From positions 1 to 14,507 of the forward strand of contig WGAR01000006.1 of NCBI GenBank assembly GCA_015494725.1: a stretch of 14,507 nucleotides of DNA, given 5' to 3'. Position 1 is the first letter of the stretch. Each line of letters begins with the position of its first letter. Origin of the DNA: Thermodesulfobacteriaceae bacterium (GTDB lineage Bacteria > Desulfobacterota > Thermodesulfobacteria > Thermodesulfobacteriales > Thermodesulfobacteriaceae). Below the pieces are notes generated by a model. It worked only from the letters and a program-made list of their open reading frames with translations, had not been told where the DNA came from and did not search any database. Made by a program: the position numbers and the translations under genes. Below, in pieces: positions 7,231 to 13,591 of this stretch.

Positions 7231-7979
7231 TTATAACTCGCCATCTCGGCTTTACGGGGATCCGGATAGGGTTCGGTGAATTCACTCCTCAGCAACCAGC
7301 TGGGCCCTTTTTTGAGTAGCTTAATCGGAGCCAGGCCCTGATGATCCGTTCGGATAGTCCAAGCGTAGGTATCCTTAAAAGGGCTAAACCCGGCATAGGT
7401 AGCATAGACCCAGGTGCGACAGGGCTTTCCCTTAAAGACCACCCGGACCCGGAAGACCTCCCCCTCCTGCACCAAGGAAGGATTCTCAAGGGGAAGAAGA
7501 TAGAAGTTCGAGTTAAGCCTGGATACCGGAATCTTCCGGGATTGGCCCACACTTATAATAGCTATCGCGGTGGTCTCGGACCATTTGGAATACAGGACCT
7601 CCTTGTCTTTCAGTTCCAGGCGGGATCGATAGAAGTATCCCTCCGTGGTCTTGGAAACAAAGTGTCGGGCCAGAGCTACCGCTAGATACACTCCCTTTTG
7701 GTGCAGACGAACCCTTACCGGCTGAGGTTTTCCCTCTTTTAAAGGTATGCTCAGGGGGATCTTCCGACCCTGGGGATCGATCAGAAAAAGGGAGATCCTT
7801 CGGACCATTTCAGCCCGGGGAGGAACCGGAGTTTGAGGAAACTGGTGCCCCCATCCCAGGGTGATGCGGATCTCCTGCCCGGGAGCGGGGGTATAATCGT
7901 CCACGTTCAGCCACAAAAAATGGGCGTAGGCCGGGGACAAGAAAACCAGAAGAAAGAGCAGGGACAAACCCTTTTTCAT
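7206..7979 (-). CDS. DUF4198 (NikK-like) periplasmic metal-uptake protein
   Basis: A 257-aa secreted protein. The signal peptide MKKGLSLLFLLVFLSPAYA is followed by mature HFLWLNVDDYTPAPGQEI, then GWGHQFP. HFLW at the mature N-terminus and the GxGHxFP motif are hallmarks of DUF4198, a family formerly annotated as a cobalt/nickel transport component and proposed to bind nickel in the periplasm. Two beta-sandwich halves are likely (about 20-125 and 150-257); the second half contains FRVRVVFKGKPCRTWVYAT and RTDHQGLAPIKLL. The ATG has AAGGAGG at good spacing and lies 24 nt after the receptor stop. It sits between a TonB-dependent receptor and a NikL-like gene, consistent with a route for a metal or metal chelate from the outer membrane inward. 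Nickel is the likely cargo by family, but cobalt or another metal is possible. Confidence 0.85.
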   Translation of the reverse strand: MKKGLSLLFLLVFLSPAYAHFLWLNVDDYTPAPGQEIRITLGWGHQFPQTPVPPRAEMVRRISLFLIDPQGRKIPLSIPLKEGKPQPVRVRLHQKGVYLAVALARHFVSKTTEGYFYRSRLELKDKEVLYSKWSETTAIAIISVGQSRKIPVSRLNSNFYLLPLENPSLVQEGEVFRVRVVFKGKPCRTWVYATYAGFSPFKDTYAWTIRTDHQGLAPIKLLKKGPSWLLRSEFTEPYPDPRKAEMASYKCTVTFGF

Positions 7980-8003
7980 GTCTTTTCCCTCCTTGAGAAT
8001 TTT

Positions 8004-9929
8004 TTAAAAATCCATCTTGAAACGCGCCAGCCAGGTGGCTCCCCACCACTGGCGATCCGGCTCTCCGTAGTCCGAATCGAAGATGTTGTTGCCCTCCAGA
8101 GAAAAGGAGGCATGTTCCCCGAGGGACTTGATGAGCTTTACATCCACCACTGAATAACTGCTGCTCTCTTCGGTGTTAGAGGTGTTGAGATACATCTTTC
8201 CTACGTACTGGAGGCCCAGATCCAGAGAAAGCCCCAGGGGACGATAGCGGAAAAAGATATGGCCGGCCAGATTATGCCGGGGGACAAAGGGAAGATCTTT
8301 ATCCGTATCTCGATCCTTGGTATCGGTATAGGTGTAGCCGGCCTTGAGGGTTAAGAGATCCGGAATCAGGGTCCACCGCAGGGCCACCTCTATACCCTGA
8401 GTGTAAGCCTTGCGAGCGTTCTTGAAGGTCCTGATCTTTTCCGCAACTCCATCGTTATTGATGTCCCGGTAGGTGTAATACTTAACGATCATGTCCCGGA
8501 CATCATTTCGGAAAAAGGTAATATTGCTCCAGAGAGGCCCCAGGGTACGTTCTATTCCCAGGGAATATCCCCAGGAGGTCTCGGCATCCAGATCCGGATT
8601 GGACACATAGAAATATCCTCCATGTGGATAGGGCTCGGTATAGAAGGCCTGCCGGATGGTGGGAGACTTAAAGGCCCTGCCTACCGAAGCCCTTACCCGG
8701 GTAGAAGGGTCGATCTTCAGCAGCATACTTATCCGAGGGCAAAGTTCTGTGCCGTACCTGGAATGATGGTCCAGCCGGGCTCCGGCCACCAATTCCAGGG
8801 GGAGCCCCGGATGTAACTCTATTTCGTCCTGAAGATAGAGGGCGGTAATATCCAGCTTTCGATGCGAGAAGGTATAATCCAGCTCCTCCTGACGATACTC
8901 GCCCCCCAGGGTAAAGAGATGGCTCATTCCCCAGGGCTTATGATAGCGAACTTCGACATCCCGATAGTACATATCTCCGTGATAGAGGGCATAAGGATAG
9001 GGATCGGTGCCATAGGAATGGGCGTCGAACTTCCAGTCATAATAATAGGCCCGTAAGATGAGCTCCGAATCGTCCTCAAAGACCCATCGCAGGTGAGGAG
9101 ACAGACGATACTTATAACCCTTTCTCTTTACCTTGGTATCCTGGGTTTTATAATCGATCCAGCGTTCCTCTTCCTGGGCCGTGAATTTAAGCCCCAGGCT
9201 CAGACGTGAATTTAACTGATAGGAAAGTTTGGAGAGCAGGGTTTCCCTTTTGAAACTTTCATCCCGCGATCGTTTTACTCCGTATTGTCCCATCTGGGAT
9301 TCCTCGCGAGCGGCCTGGAAAATAGCGCCCCAGGGGCCGTTCCTAGTGCCCCAGTAGGAGTATTCCATGTTGGTCCAATAGGTTCCGTAGGCTCCCTCCA
9401 GACCGTAGATGGTTCTCTCGGGGGCGGGCTTGGTGATGATGTTCACCACTCCCGCCAGGGCATCGCTACCGTAAAGGACCGAGCCGGGCCCCTTAACTAT
9501 CTCTATTCTCTGGATCATCTGGGGCGGAATCTGATTAAGCCCTATGCCGGAGTCTCCCATTCCCTCTCCTCTTACCCGCTCTCCATCGATCAGAATCAGT
9601 CCGTAACCGTCGTTAAAGCTCAATCCCCTTATCCTGGCCCGCCAGCTGGAAATGCCCGGTGCATCCTCGCCCCGCACAAAGATCCCGGGAACATAGCGCA
9701 GGAGGTCGCTTACCGTCTGAGCGCTGGAACGTTCGATTTCCTCCCGGGTTATAACCACCGTTTCCACCGGAACATCCTTCAGGGGATGAGGAGTTTTGGT
9801 GGCGGTTATCACTATCTCACCCACTTGAGAGGAGCTTTTCTCGGGAGAATCATCGGCTGCCAGGACCGTAAAGGACCATCCGGGCCAGATAGCCAACAGG
9901 AGCAAAAACCACCCTAACCCCTTCCGCAT
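8004..9929 (-). CDS. TonB-dependent outer-membrane receptor
   Basis: A 641-aa outer-membrane gated channel powered by TonB-ExbBD. The ATG at 9929 is chosen over an in-frame ATG at 9983 for two reasons: it has a perfect AAGGAGGTGAAC leader, and it begins a clean signal peptide (MRKGLGWFLLLLAIWPGWSFTVLA, cut near 24). The TonB box GEIVITATKT follows (37-46), then the plug (about 48-155) with SDLLRYVPGIFVRGED, LILIDGERV and IEIVKGPGSVLYGSDALAGVVNIITKP. A 22-strand-type barrel follows, rich in aromatic strands and ending ARFKMDF with the terminal Phe used for outer-membrane insertion. It heads an operon with the DUF4198 and NikL-like genes, so a nickel or cobalt complex is the best guess for substrate. 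The sequence resembles the BtuB/siderophore receptor branch generally, and a siderophore or corrinoid cannot be excluded. Expression probably comes from the promoter at 9973-10002. Confidence 0.94.
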   Translation of the reverse strand: MRKGLGWFLLLLAIWPGWSFTVLAADDSPEKSSSQVGEIVITATKTPHPLKDVPVETVVITREEIERSSAQTVSDLLRYVPGIFVRGEDAPGISSWRARIRGLSFNDGYGLILIDGERVRGEGMGDSGIGLNQIPPQMIQRIEIVKGPGSVLYGSDALAGVVNIITKPAPERTIYGLEGAYGTYWTNMEYSYWGTRNGPWGAIFQAAREESQMGQYGVKRSRDESFKRETLLSKLSYQLNSRLSLGLKFTAQEEERWIDYKTQDTKVKRKGYKYRLSPHLRWVFEDDSELILRAYYYDWKFDAHSYGTDPYPYALYHGDMYYRDVEVRYHKPWGMSHLFTLGGEYRQEELDYTFSHRKLDITALYLQDEIELHPGLPLELVAGARLDHHSRYGTELCPRISMLLKIDPSTRVRASVGRAFKSPTIRQAFYTEPYPHGGYFYVSNPDLDAETSWGYSLGIERTLGPLWSNITFFRNDVRDMIVKYYTYRDINNDGVAEKIRTFKNARKAYTQGIEVALRWTLIPDLLTLKAGYTYTDTKDRDTDKDLPFVPRHNLAGHIFFRYRPLGLSLDLGLQYVGKMYLNTSNTEESSSYSVVDVKLIKSLGEHASFSLEGNNIFDSDYGEPDRQWWGATWLARFKMDF

Positions 9930-9934
9930 GTTCA

Positions 9935-9941
9935 CCTCCTT
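9935..9941 (-). promoter_or_regulatory. Ribosome site that fixes the receptor start
   Basis: AAGGAGG on the minus strand, 5 nt before the ATG at 9929. The upstream in-frame ATG at 9983 has no such site and lies in the -10/-35 spacer of the candidate promoter, so it would not even be transcribed from it. Confidence 0.85.
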
Positions 9942-9960
9942 AAGTATTACTAGTTTAAAT

Positions 9961-9973
9961 TTCGTGGCACGAA
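9961..9973. promoter_or_regulatory. 13-bp perfect palindrome, candidate operator
   Basis: TTCGTGGCACGAA is a perfect inverted repeat of 6-bp arms around one base. It abuts the -10 of the receptor promoter and its centre (9967) falls where transcription should start, an ideal place for a repressor to bind. The sequence does not match the Fur, Zur or NikR boxes I know. The regulator is unknown. Confidence 0.5.
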
Positions 9974-10002
9974 TTATTACCATTTTGATTTTTAGATGTC
10001 AA
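9973..10002 (-). promoter_or_regulatory. Sigma70-type promoter of the receptor operon
   Basis: On the minus strand a consensus TTGACA (10002-9997) is followed after 18 bp by AATAAT (9978-9973, 5 of 6), or after 17 bp by TAATAA. It lies within the 133-bp gap between the receptor gene and nhaA. The spacer is AT-rich. The predicted start is near 9966, leaving about 36 nt of leader before the ATG. Confidence 0.6.
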
Positions 10003-10062
10003 GGAAAGAACAGGGCTCGTCGGATGAGGGGTTTTCAGCTATATTGAAGGGCCGGTGAACGG

Positions 10063-11427
10063 ATGAAAAATTCCTTCTATTTCCCCGAAGAATTTCGTCT
10101 TTATGCCCCCTGGGAAAAGGCGGTGGATCGTCTTCTCACCCCCCTGGAAGAATTCATCAGGAGTCAGACCGCTTCGGCCCTGATCCTTCTTTTTATGACG
10201 GTAGTGGCGCTGATTATGGCTAATTCCCCGCTGGGGAAAGCCTATCATCATTTCTTTGAACAGGAACTGGCTCTGCGTTTCGGCTCCGGAGAAATTAGCA
10301 TGAGTCTGCATCACTGGATCAATGAAGGGCTCATGACCTTTTTCTTCTTCCTGATCGGGCTGGAGATAAAACGGGAAATCCTGGTGGGGGAACTCTCCAA
10401 TCCCCGGGCAGCTCTCCTTCCGGTGGTGGCAGCGGTGGGAGGTATGGTGCTCCCGGCCCTTCTCTATGCCCTGGTCAACCACGGAAAACCCACCCTTAAC
10501 GGATGGGGCATCCCCATGGCCACGGATATTGCCTTTGCTATAAGTGTCCTGGTGCTGCTACGCCGCCACATTCCCCGGGGATTAATCACCTTTCTCATCG
10601 CTCTGGCTATTGTGGATGATCTGGGAGCGGTTTTGGTTATCGCTCTCTTTTATACCCAGACCCTGAATCTTAAAGCCCTGGCCGGGGCCATGGCCGTATG
10701 GGGCCTGCTCTGGATCTTCAATCGAGCCGGTCTCTACCGGAGCGGGCTTTACCTGGCCGGAGGGGTGGTCCTCTGGTGGTTCATGCTTTCCTCCGGCGTA
10801 CACGCCACCCTTGCCGGAGTGCTCACCGCCTTAGCGGTTCCCAGCCGCCCCAAACTCATTCCCAGATACTTTAAAGATGTGCTCCAGAAACTCCTGCGGG
10901 CCTGCGAAGACCGGCCTACTTACCCTCACTACACTCTCACTCCCGGCCAGAAAGAAGTGATCCAGGCCATCCATGCCGCGGTGGAAAGTGTGCAGCCCCC
11001 CTCCCTCAAAATGGAACATGCCCTGCACCTTCCCGTGGCCTTGGGAATTATTCCCCTCTTCGCCCTGGCCAACGCCGGACTTCATTTGGAAATACAGAAG
11101 ATCCTCGGGATCTTCCATCACCCCGTATCCCTGGGCATCGTGCTGGGGCTGGTGATAGGAAAGGTCACAGGCATCTCGGGCACGGCCTGGTTACTCAACC
11201 GTCTGGGAATAGCCCCTTTACCCCGCGGAGTGAGGACGCCGCACCTTATCGGGGTGGGTTTTCTGGCCGGTATAGGTTTCACCATGTGTATCTTTATGGC
11301 CGAACTTTCCTTTCCCGGAGAAAAGATCCTTCTGGAACAGGCCAAAATGGGAATCCTTCTGGCCTCCCTCCTTGCGGGTCTCATAGGTTACCTGTGGCTC
11401 AGGTATCTGGCTTCGCCCGAAAAGTAA
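10063..11427 (+). CDS. nhaA: Na+/H+ antiporter NhaA
   Basis: An inner-membrane antiporter that expels Na+ (or Li+) in exchange for protons, for sodium and alkaline pH homeostasis. It is 454 aa with about twelve membrane segments. Visible family motifs are INEGLMTFFFFLIGLEIKRE (86-105), PMATDIAFAI with the Asp155 equivalent of E. coli D133, and LAIVDDLGAV with the tandem Asp185-Asp186 of the ion site. GKVTGISGTAWL carries the conserved Lys, and GIGFTMCIFMAELSF comes near the end. A longer cytoplasmic loop (about 265-320) is present, as in many non-enteric NhaA proteins, before HALHLPVALGIIPLFALANAG. The start codon has only a weak GAAGG upstream, and no convincing promoter was found in the 133-bp gap shared with the divergent receptor gene. 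Its stop lies 3 nt from the end of the convergent fmdE-like gene. Confidence 0.96.
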   Translation: MKNSFYFPEEFRLYAPWEKAVDRLLTPLEEFIRSQTASALILLFMTVVALIMANSPLGKAYHHFFEQELALRFGSGEISMSLHHWINEGLMTFFFFLIGLEIKREILVGELSNPRAALLPVVAAVGGMVLPALLYALVNHGKPTLNGWGIPMATDIAFAISVLVLLRRHIPRGLITFLIALAIVDDLGAVLVIALFYTQTLNLKALAGAMAVWGLLWIFNRAGLYRSGLYLAGGVVLWWFMLSSGVHATLAGVLTALAVPSRPKLIPRYFKDVLQKLLRACEDRPTYPHYTLTPGQKEVIQAIHAAVESVQPPSLKMEHALHLPVALGIIPLFALANAGLHLEIQKILGIFHHPVSLGIVLGLVIGKVTGISGTAWLLNRLGIAPLPRGVRTPHLIGVGFLAGIGFTMCIFMAELSFPGEKILLEQAKMGILLASLLAGLIGYLWLRYLASPEK

Positions 11428-11430
11428 AGA

Positions 11431-12156
11431 CTATCGCGGCATGTTTTTGTTGATTACATCCCCACGGGGGCCGAAAAGGTCCAGGAAATGAAACTCGTAG
11501 TGGGGGAGTCGCTCCAGGATGAGGAACCGTTCAGGCGGGGTGTAAAGGATCTTGCGGATAAAGGCTGAAAGAAGCTCTTCGTAGTGGTCGATCTCTTTGG
11601 CTGAGACCGGAAGCCCCTTCCTGCGCCGGGCCCGGATATCCTCCTCCATCTTCTTAAAATCTTCCGGAATAAACCCTGACTTAAGCCTTACCCGATAGGT
11701 CTCTCCGGTGGAAATTCTCTGGACGATGAATTCCCAGCCCAGGGAGTTATCCACCCTCACGGTCATGAAATTAATGCGGGCCCCGGTCATCATGGTGGCG
11801 GCATCCACAAAACAGGGGCTGTTTCGGGTAACCACCCGGATATCCGTGCGGTCCACCACTCCATCGGGAAAGAGCTTTAAGAGGGCCTGCCTTAAGGCTA
11901 CAAAGGCAAAGGCCAGTCCATCGCAGAGATGGCCGTGAATGCGGGCCAGATCTTTAAGTCCGATCTCCTTGGTCTTTAAGGCGTAGCGGCCAAGAGGAGC
12001 CTCAGTATCCAGCACCTTGATGGGCCGGTTGTTGGGAGCCTCCGCCGCCCACTTAGGGAAGAACCAGTCCGGGGAATTGTCCGTGGCCCCTTCTCCGGCA
12101 AGGACCGGAACGGTACAAAGAAGAAGGATAAGAATTGCGGCCCAGATACGCTTCAT
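11431..12156 (-). CDS. Secreted FmdE-domain protein
   Basis: A 241-aa protein with an FmdE-type domain (named after formylmethanofuran dehydrogenase subunit E). The core is RIHGHLCDGLAFAFVALR (72-89) with His74, His76 and Cys78, then RNSPCFVDAATMMTGARINF (111-130) with Cys115, all probable metal ligands. The in-frame ORF is open back to 12420, but ATG 12156 is preferred. It has AGGAGG six bases upstream and begins a clear signal peptide MKRIWAAILILLLCTVPVLA, whereas the longer form runs antisense through vapB. Export of an FmdE domain means it is not the methanofuran enzyme subunit as such; a periplasmic metal- or cofactor-binding role is inferred. It lies in the same orientation as tauE and the RND gene, separated from them by the inverted vapBC pair, and its ribosome site is one copy of a 16-bp repeat also present at the tauE stop. 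Confidence 0.8.
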   Translation of the reverse strand: MKRIWAAILILLLCTVPVLAGEGATDNSPDWFFPKWAAEAPNNRPIKVLDTEAPLGRYALKTKEIGLKDLARIHGHLCDGLAFAFVALRQALLKLFPDGVVDRTDIRVVTRNSPCFVDAATMMTGARINFMTVRVDNSLGWEFIVQRISTGETYRVRLKSGFIPEDFKKMEEDIRARRRKGLPVSAKEIDHYEELLSAFIRKILYTPPERFLILERLPHYEFHFLDLFGPRGDVINKNMPR

Positions 12157-12171
12157 GGCTAACCTCCTATT
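12156..12171. repeat. 16-bp direct repeat, copy next to the fmdE-like gene
   Basis: TGGCTAACCTCCTATT, identical to 12842-12857. On the minus strand it spans AGGAGG, TTAGCC and the first base of the fmdE-like ATG. Similarity continues weakly past the exact match toward 12178 (CTT shared, with mismatches). Copies lie 686 bp apart and bracket vapBC. Confidence 0.85.
12163..12168 (-). promoter_or_regulatory. Ribosome site that fixes the fmdE-like start
   Basis: AGGAGG on the minus strand with a 6-nt spacer to the ATG at 12156. It supports the signal-peptide start over the 88-codon longer frame. It is part of the 16-bp repeat. Confidence 0.85.
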
Positions 12172-12201
12172 TAAGAACTTCTTTACTTTTAAATCTTGCT
12201 T

Positions 12202-12207
12202 TACAAT
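12202..12207 (+). promoter_or_regulatory. Possible -10 element for vapBC
   Basis: TACAAT, 5 of 6 to the sigma70 -10, lies 28 nt before the vapB ATG in an AT-rich 79-bp gap. No good -35 stands at 16-18 bp. Two direct CTTTAC copies (12181-12186 and 12199-12204) surround the area and could be contacts for an autoregulating VapBC complex, which is usual for this class. Confidence 0.3.
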
Positions 12208-12235
12208 AATTAAAAAACTTCCCGAGGAATGAAGT

Positions 12236-12478
12236 ATGGTGGTAAAGACGGTCAAGGTCTCCCGGAAAGGGCAAATCACCCTTCCCAAAAAGATCAGAGA
12301 GGCTCTGGGCTCTGGAGTTTTGCGTCTCATCTTAGAAGACCGTCGGGTAATAATTGAACCTGTTGAGGATCTGGCCGGCTCCCTAAAAAAATACGCCCAA
12401 CCCCAAAGAGAGCTTTCCAAGGAAGAGGTATGGGCGGAGGTGGTGCGTGAAAAGTTCGGTGGTAGTAGTGGACACTAA
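12236..12478 (+). CDS. vapB: AbrB/MazE-type antitoxin (VapB)
   Basis: An 80-aa antitoxin of a type II toxin-antitoxin pair. The N-terminal AbrB/SpoVT-like swapped-hairpin DNA-binding domain is plain in VKVSRKGQITLPKKIREALG (6-25), followed by a linker and an acidic, flexible C-terminus (SKEEVWAEVVREKF) that would wrap the toxin. GAGGA lies about 7 nt before the ATG. The end overlaps the toxin start by 32 nt, the usual coupling for vapBC. Sampled 60-base blocks of the pair are about 47-50% GC, against about 60% in the neighbouring fmdE-like and tauE genes, which suggests an acquired module. It is expected to repress its own promoter together with VapC. Confidence 0.9.
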   Translation: MVVKTVKVSRKGQITLPKKIREALGSGVLRLILEDRRVIIEPVEDLAGSLKKYAQPQRELSKEEVWAEVVREKFGGSSGH

Positions 12479-12827
12479 CGTTATCATCCGCTATCTCATC
12501 GGAGACCACCAGGAACATTTCAGAAAAGCCTGCGCTTTCTGGGAACGGGTAAGGAGCGGTACAGAACGTGCCTTTATTCCTGAAAGTGTTCTTGCAGAAA
12601 CGGTCTATGTGCTTCTCAAGATTTACACTGTCCCTCGCGAAGAAATTGCCGATAAACTCCTCCGGCTTCTTGATTATCGGGGATTGGTAGGGGAAATAGA
12701 AGTTTACCGGCAAGCTCTGAAGATTTTTGCCCGGCGAAAAATTGATATGGTGGACGCTATAGTTCTGGCCTGGGCCAAAAACAAAGGACTTCGGATCTTC
12801 AGTTTCGATCGGGATGTTCTGAAATAG
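12447..12827 (+). CDS. vapC: PIN-domain ribonuclease toxin (VapC)
   Basis: A 126-aa PIN-domain toxin, a Mg2+-dependent RNase that typically cleaves tRNA or rRNA. The acidic active site is complete: VVDTNVIIRYL (Asp9), ESVLAETVYVLL (Glu in the second motif), KIDMVDAIVLAWA (two Asp) and FSFDRDVLK near the C-terminus. The start is GTG at 12447 with GGAGG just upstream, inside the end of vapB. With intact catalytic residues and an intact antitoxin the pair appears functional. It ends 17 bp from the convergent tauE stop. The orientation opposes the flanking genes, and the 16-bp repeat on both sides argues that the pair was inserted. Confidence 0.92.
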   Translation: MKSSVVVVDTNVIIRYLIGDHQEHFRKACAFWERVRSGTERAFIPESVLAETVYVLLKIYTVPREEIADKLLRLLDYRGLVGEIEVYRQALKIFARRKIDMVDAIVLAWAKNKGLRIFSFDRDVLK

Positions 12828-12841
12828 CATATTTTTCCTCC

Positions 12842-12857
12842 TGGCTAACCTCCTATT
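12842..12857. repeat. 16-bp direct repeat, copy at the tauE stop
   Basis: TGGCTAACCTCCTATT, identical to 12156-12171. On the minus strand it encodes the last residues of the TauE/SafE protein (ATA GGA GGT TAG) plus four bases beyond the stop. Together the copies suggest a duplication made when vapBC entered. Confidence 0.85.
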
Positions 12858-13591
12858 AAAGTATAGATTTTGTAAGCGGTCATTATCACGATCAGAAGAC
12901 CGAAAAGCTGTTTCAGACGATTGCCCGGCACATAAAGGCTGGTGAACCTTGCCCCGAGGAAGGCCCCTACCACGCCGGCCCCGATAAGGGCGCCGGTAAG
13001 AAGAGGATCCCAGTGGGCGGTCCCCAGGTGGGGGATGAGGGCTGAGAAGGAAGGCGGGGTTACGGCAAAGGCGTTGATACCCGCGGCCTTCTTGGGCTCG
13101 AATCCCAGAAGAATGAGGGTGGGCATGAGAAGAAACCCCGGGCCGATGCCCAGAAAACCGGCGAGCACCGAAATGGGAACCGCAAGCATCAGGGCCAGTT
13201 TAAAATTTTCCTCCCGGCCCTCCTCGCCTTTTACAGGTTTAAAGAGCCGGTAGGCCAGATAGCTTACCGAAAGAAGATAGGCTACCCAGATCACCATCAC
13301 CGGGATAAATCGAGTGAGAAAGGCCCCTATCGGAGCCGCGGCGGTGGTGACCACGGAAAGGGGAAGGGCCTTTTTCCATTCCACATAGCCGCTTTTGGCA
13401 AACCCAAAAGTAGCAAAAAGGGCCGTAAGACCGTTTAGAAGAAGGGTCAGGGGCTGGACCTGGTTTACCAGATCCGGAAGAAAGAAGGAAAGGAAGGGCA
13501 CCGCGGCAAAGGCCACCCCTAAGCCCAGCATCCCCGAGACAAAAGCCAGGCCGAAAAGGCCTCCGGTCATGATGGCAAGGGAACTATTCAT
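12845..13591 (-). CDS. TauE/SafE-family sulfite or anion exporter
   Basis: A 248-aa inner-membrane permease of the TauE/SafE family (old DUF81), with about eight membrane segments in two inverted halves. The paired family repeats are visible as FVSGMLGLGVAFAAVPFLSFFLP (18-40) and VLAGFLGIGPGFLLMPTLILLG (142-163). A typical ending LKQLFGLLIVIMTAYKIY precedes the C-terminus. Known members export sulfite or sulfoacetate-type anions, and others move unrelated anions; the substrate here is unknown. The ATG has AGGAGG seven bases upstream and overlaps the end of the RND gene by 8 nt, so the two are surely co-expressed. The gene stops with TAG inside an AGGAGGTTAGCC sequence identical to the fmdE-like ribosome site. 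Confidence 0.9.
   Translation of the reverse strand: MNSSLAIMTGGLFGLAFVSGMLGLGVAFAAVPFLSFFLPDLVNQVQPLTLLLNGLTALFATFGFAKSGYVEWKKALPLSVVTTAAAPIGAFLTRFIPVMVIWVAYLLSVSYLAYRLFKPVKGEEGREENFKLALMLAVPISVLAGFLGIGPGFLLMPTLILLGFEPKKAAGINAFAVTPPSFSALIPHLGTAHWDPLLTGALIGAGVVGAFLGARFTSLYVPGNRLKQLFGLLIVIMTAYKIYTLIGG

Noticed and set aside
9930..9983. Longer N-terminus for the TonB receptor
   Set aside because: The extra 18 codons overlap the promoter and palindrome, lack a ribosome site and push the signal peptide inward.
9930..10062. Cobalamin riboswitch upstream of the TonB receptor
   Set aside because: The gap is only 133 bp, the leader after the predicted start is about 36 nt, and no B12-box-like sequence was seen.
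11428..11430. Bidirectional terminator between nhaA and the fmdE-like gene
   Set aside because: Only 3 bp separate the stops and no convincing hairpin followed by a T run was found nearby.
12157..12420. 88-codon N-terminal extension of the FmdE-like protein
   Set aside because: It runs antisense through vapB and ahead of a perfect ribosome site plus signal peptide; its residues look random.
12156..12857. Insertion sequence or integron cassette around vapBC
   Set aside because: There is no transposase or integrase, no terminal inverted repeats and no attC-like structure; only the 16-bp direct repeat is visible.
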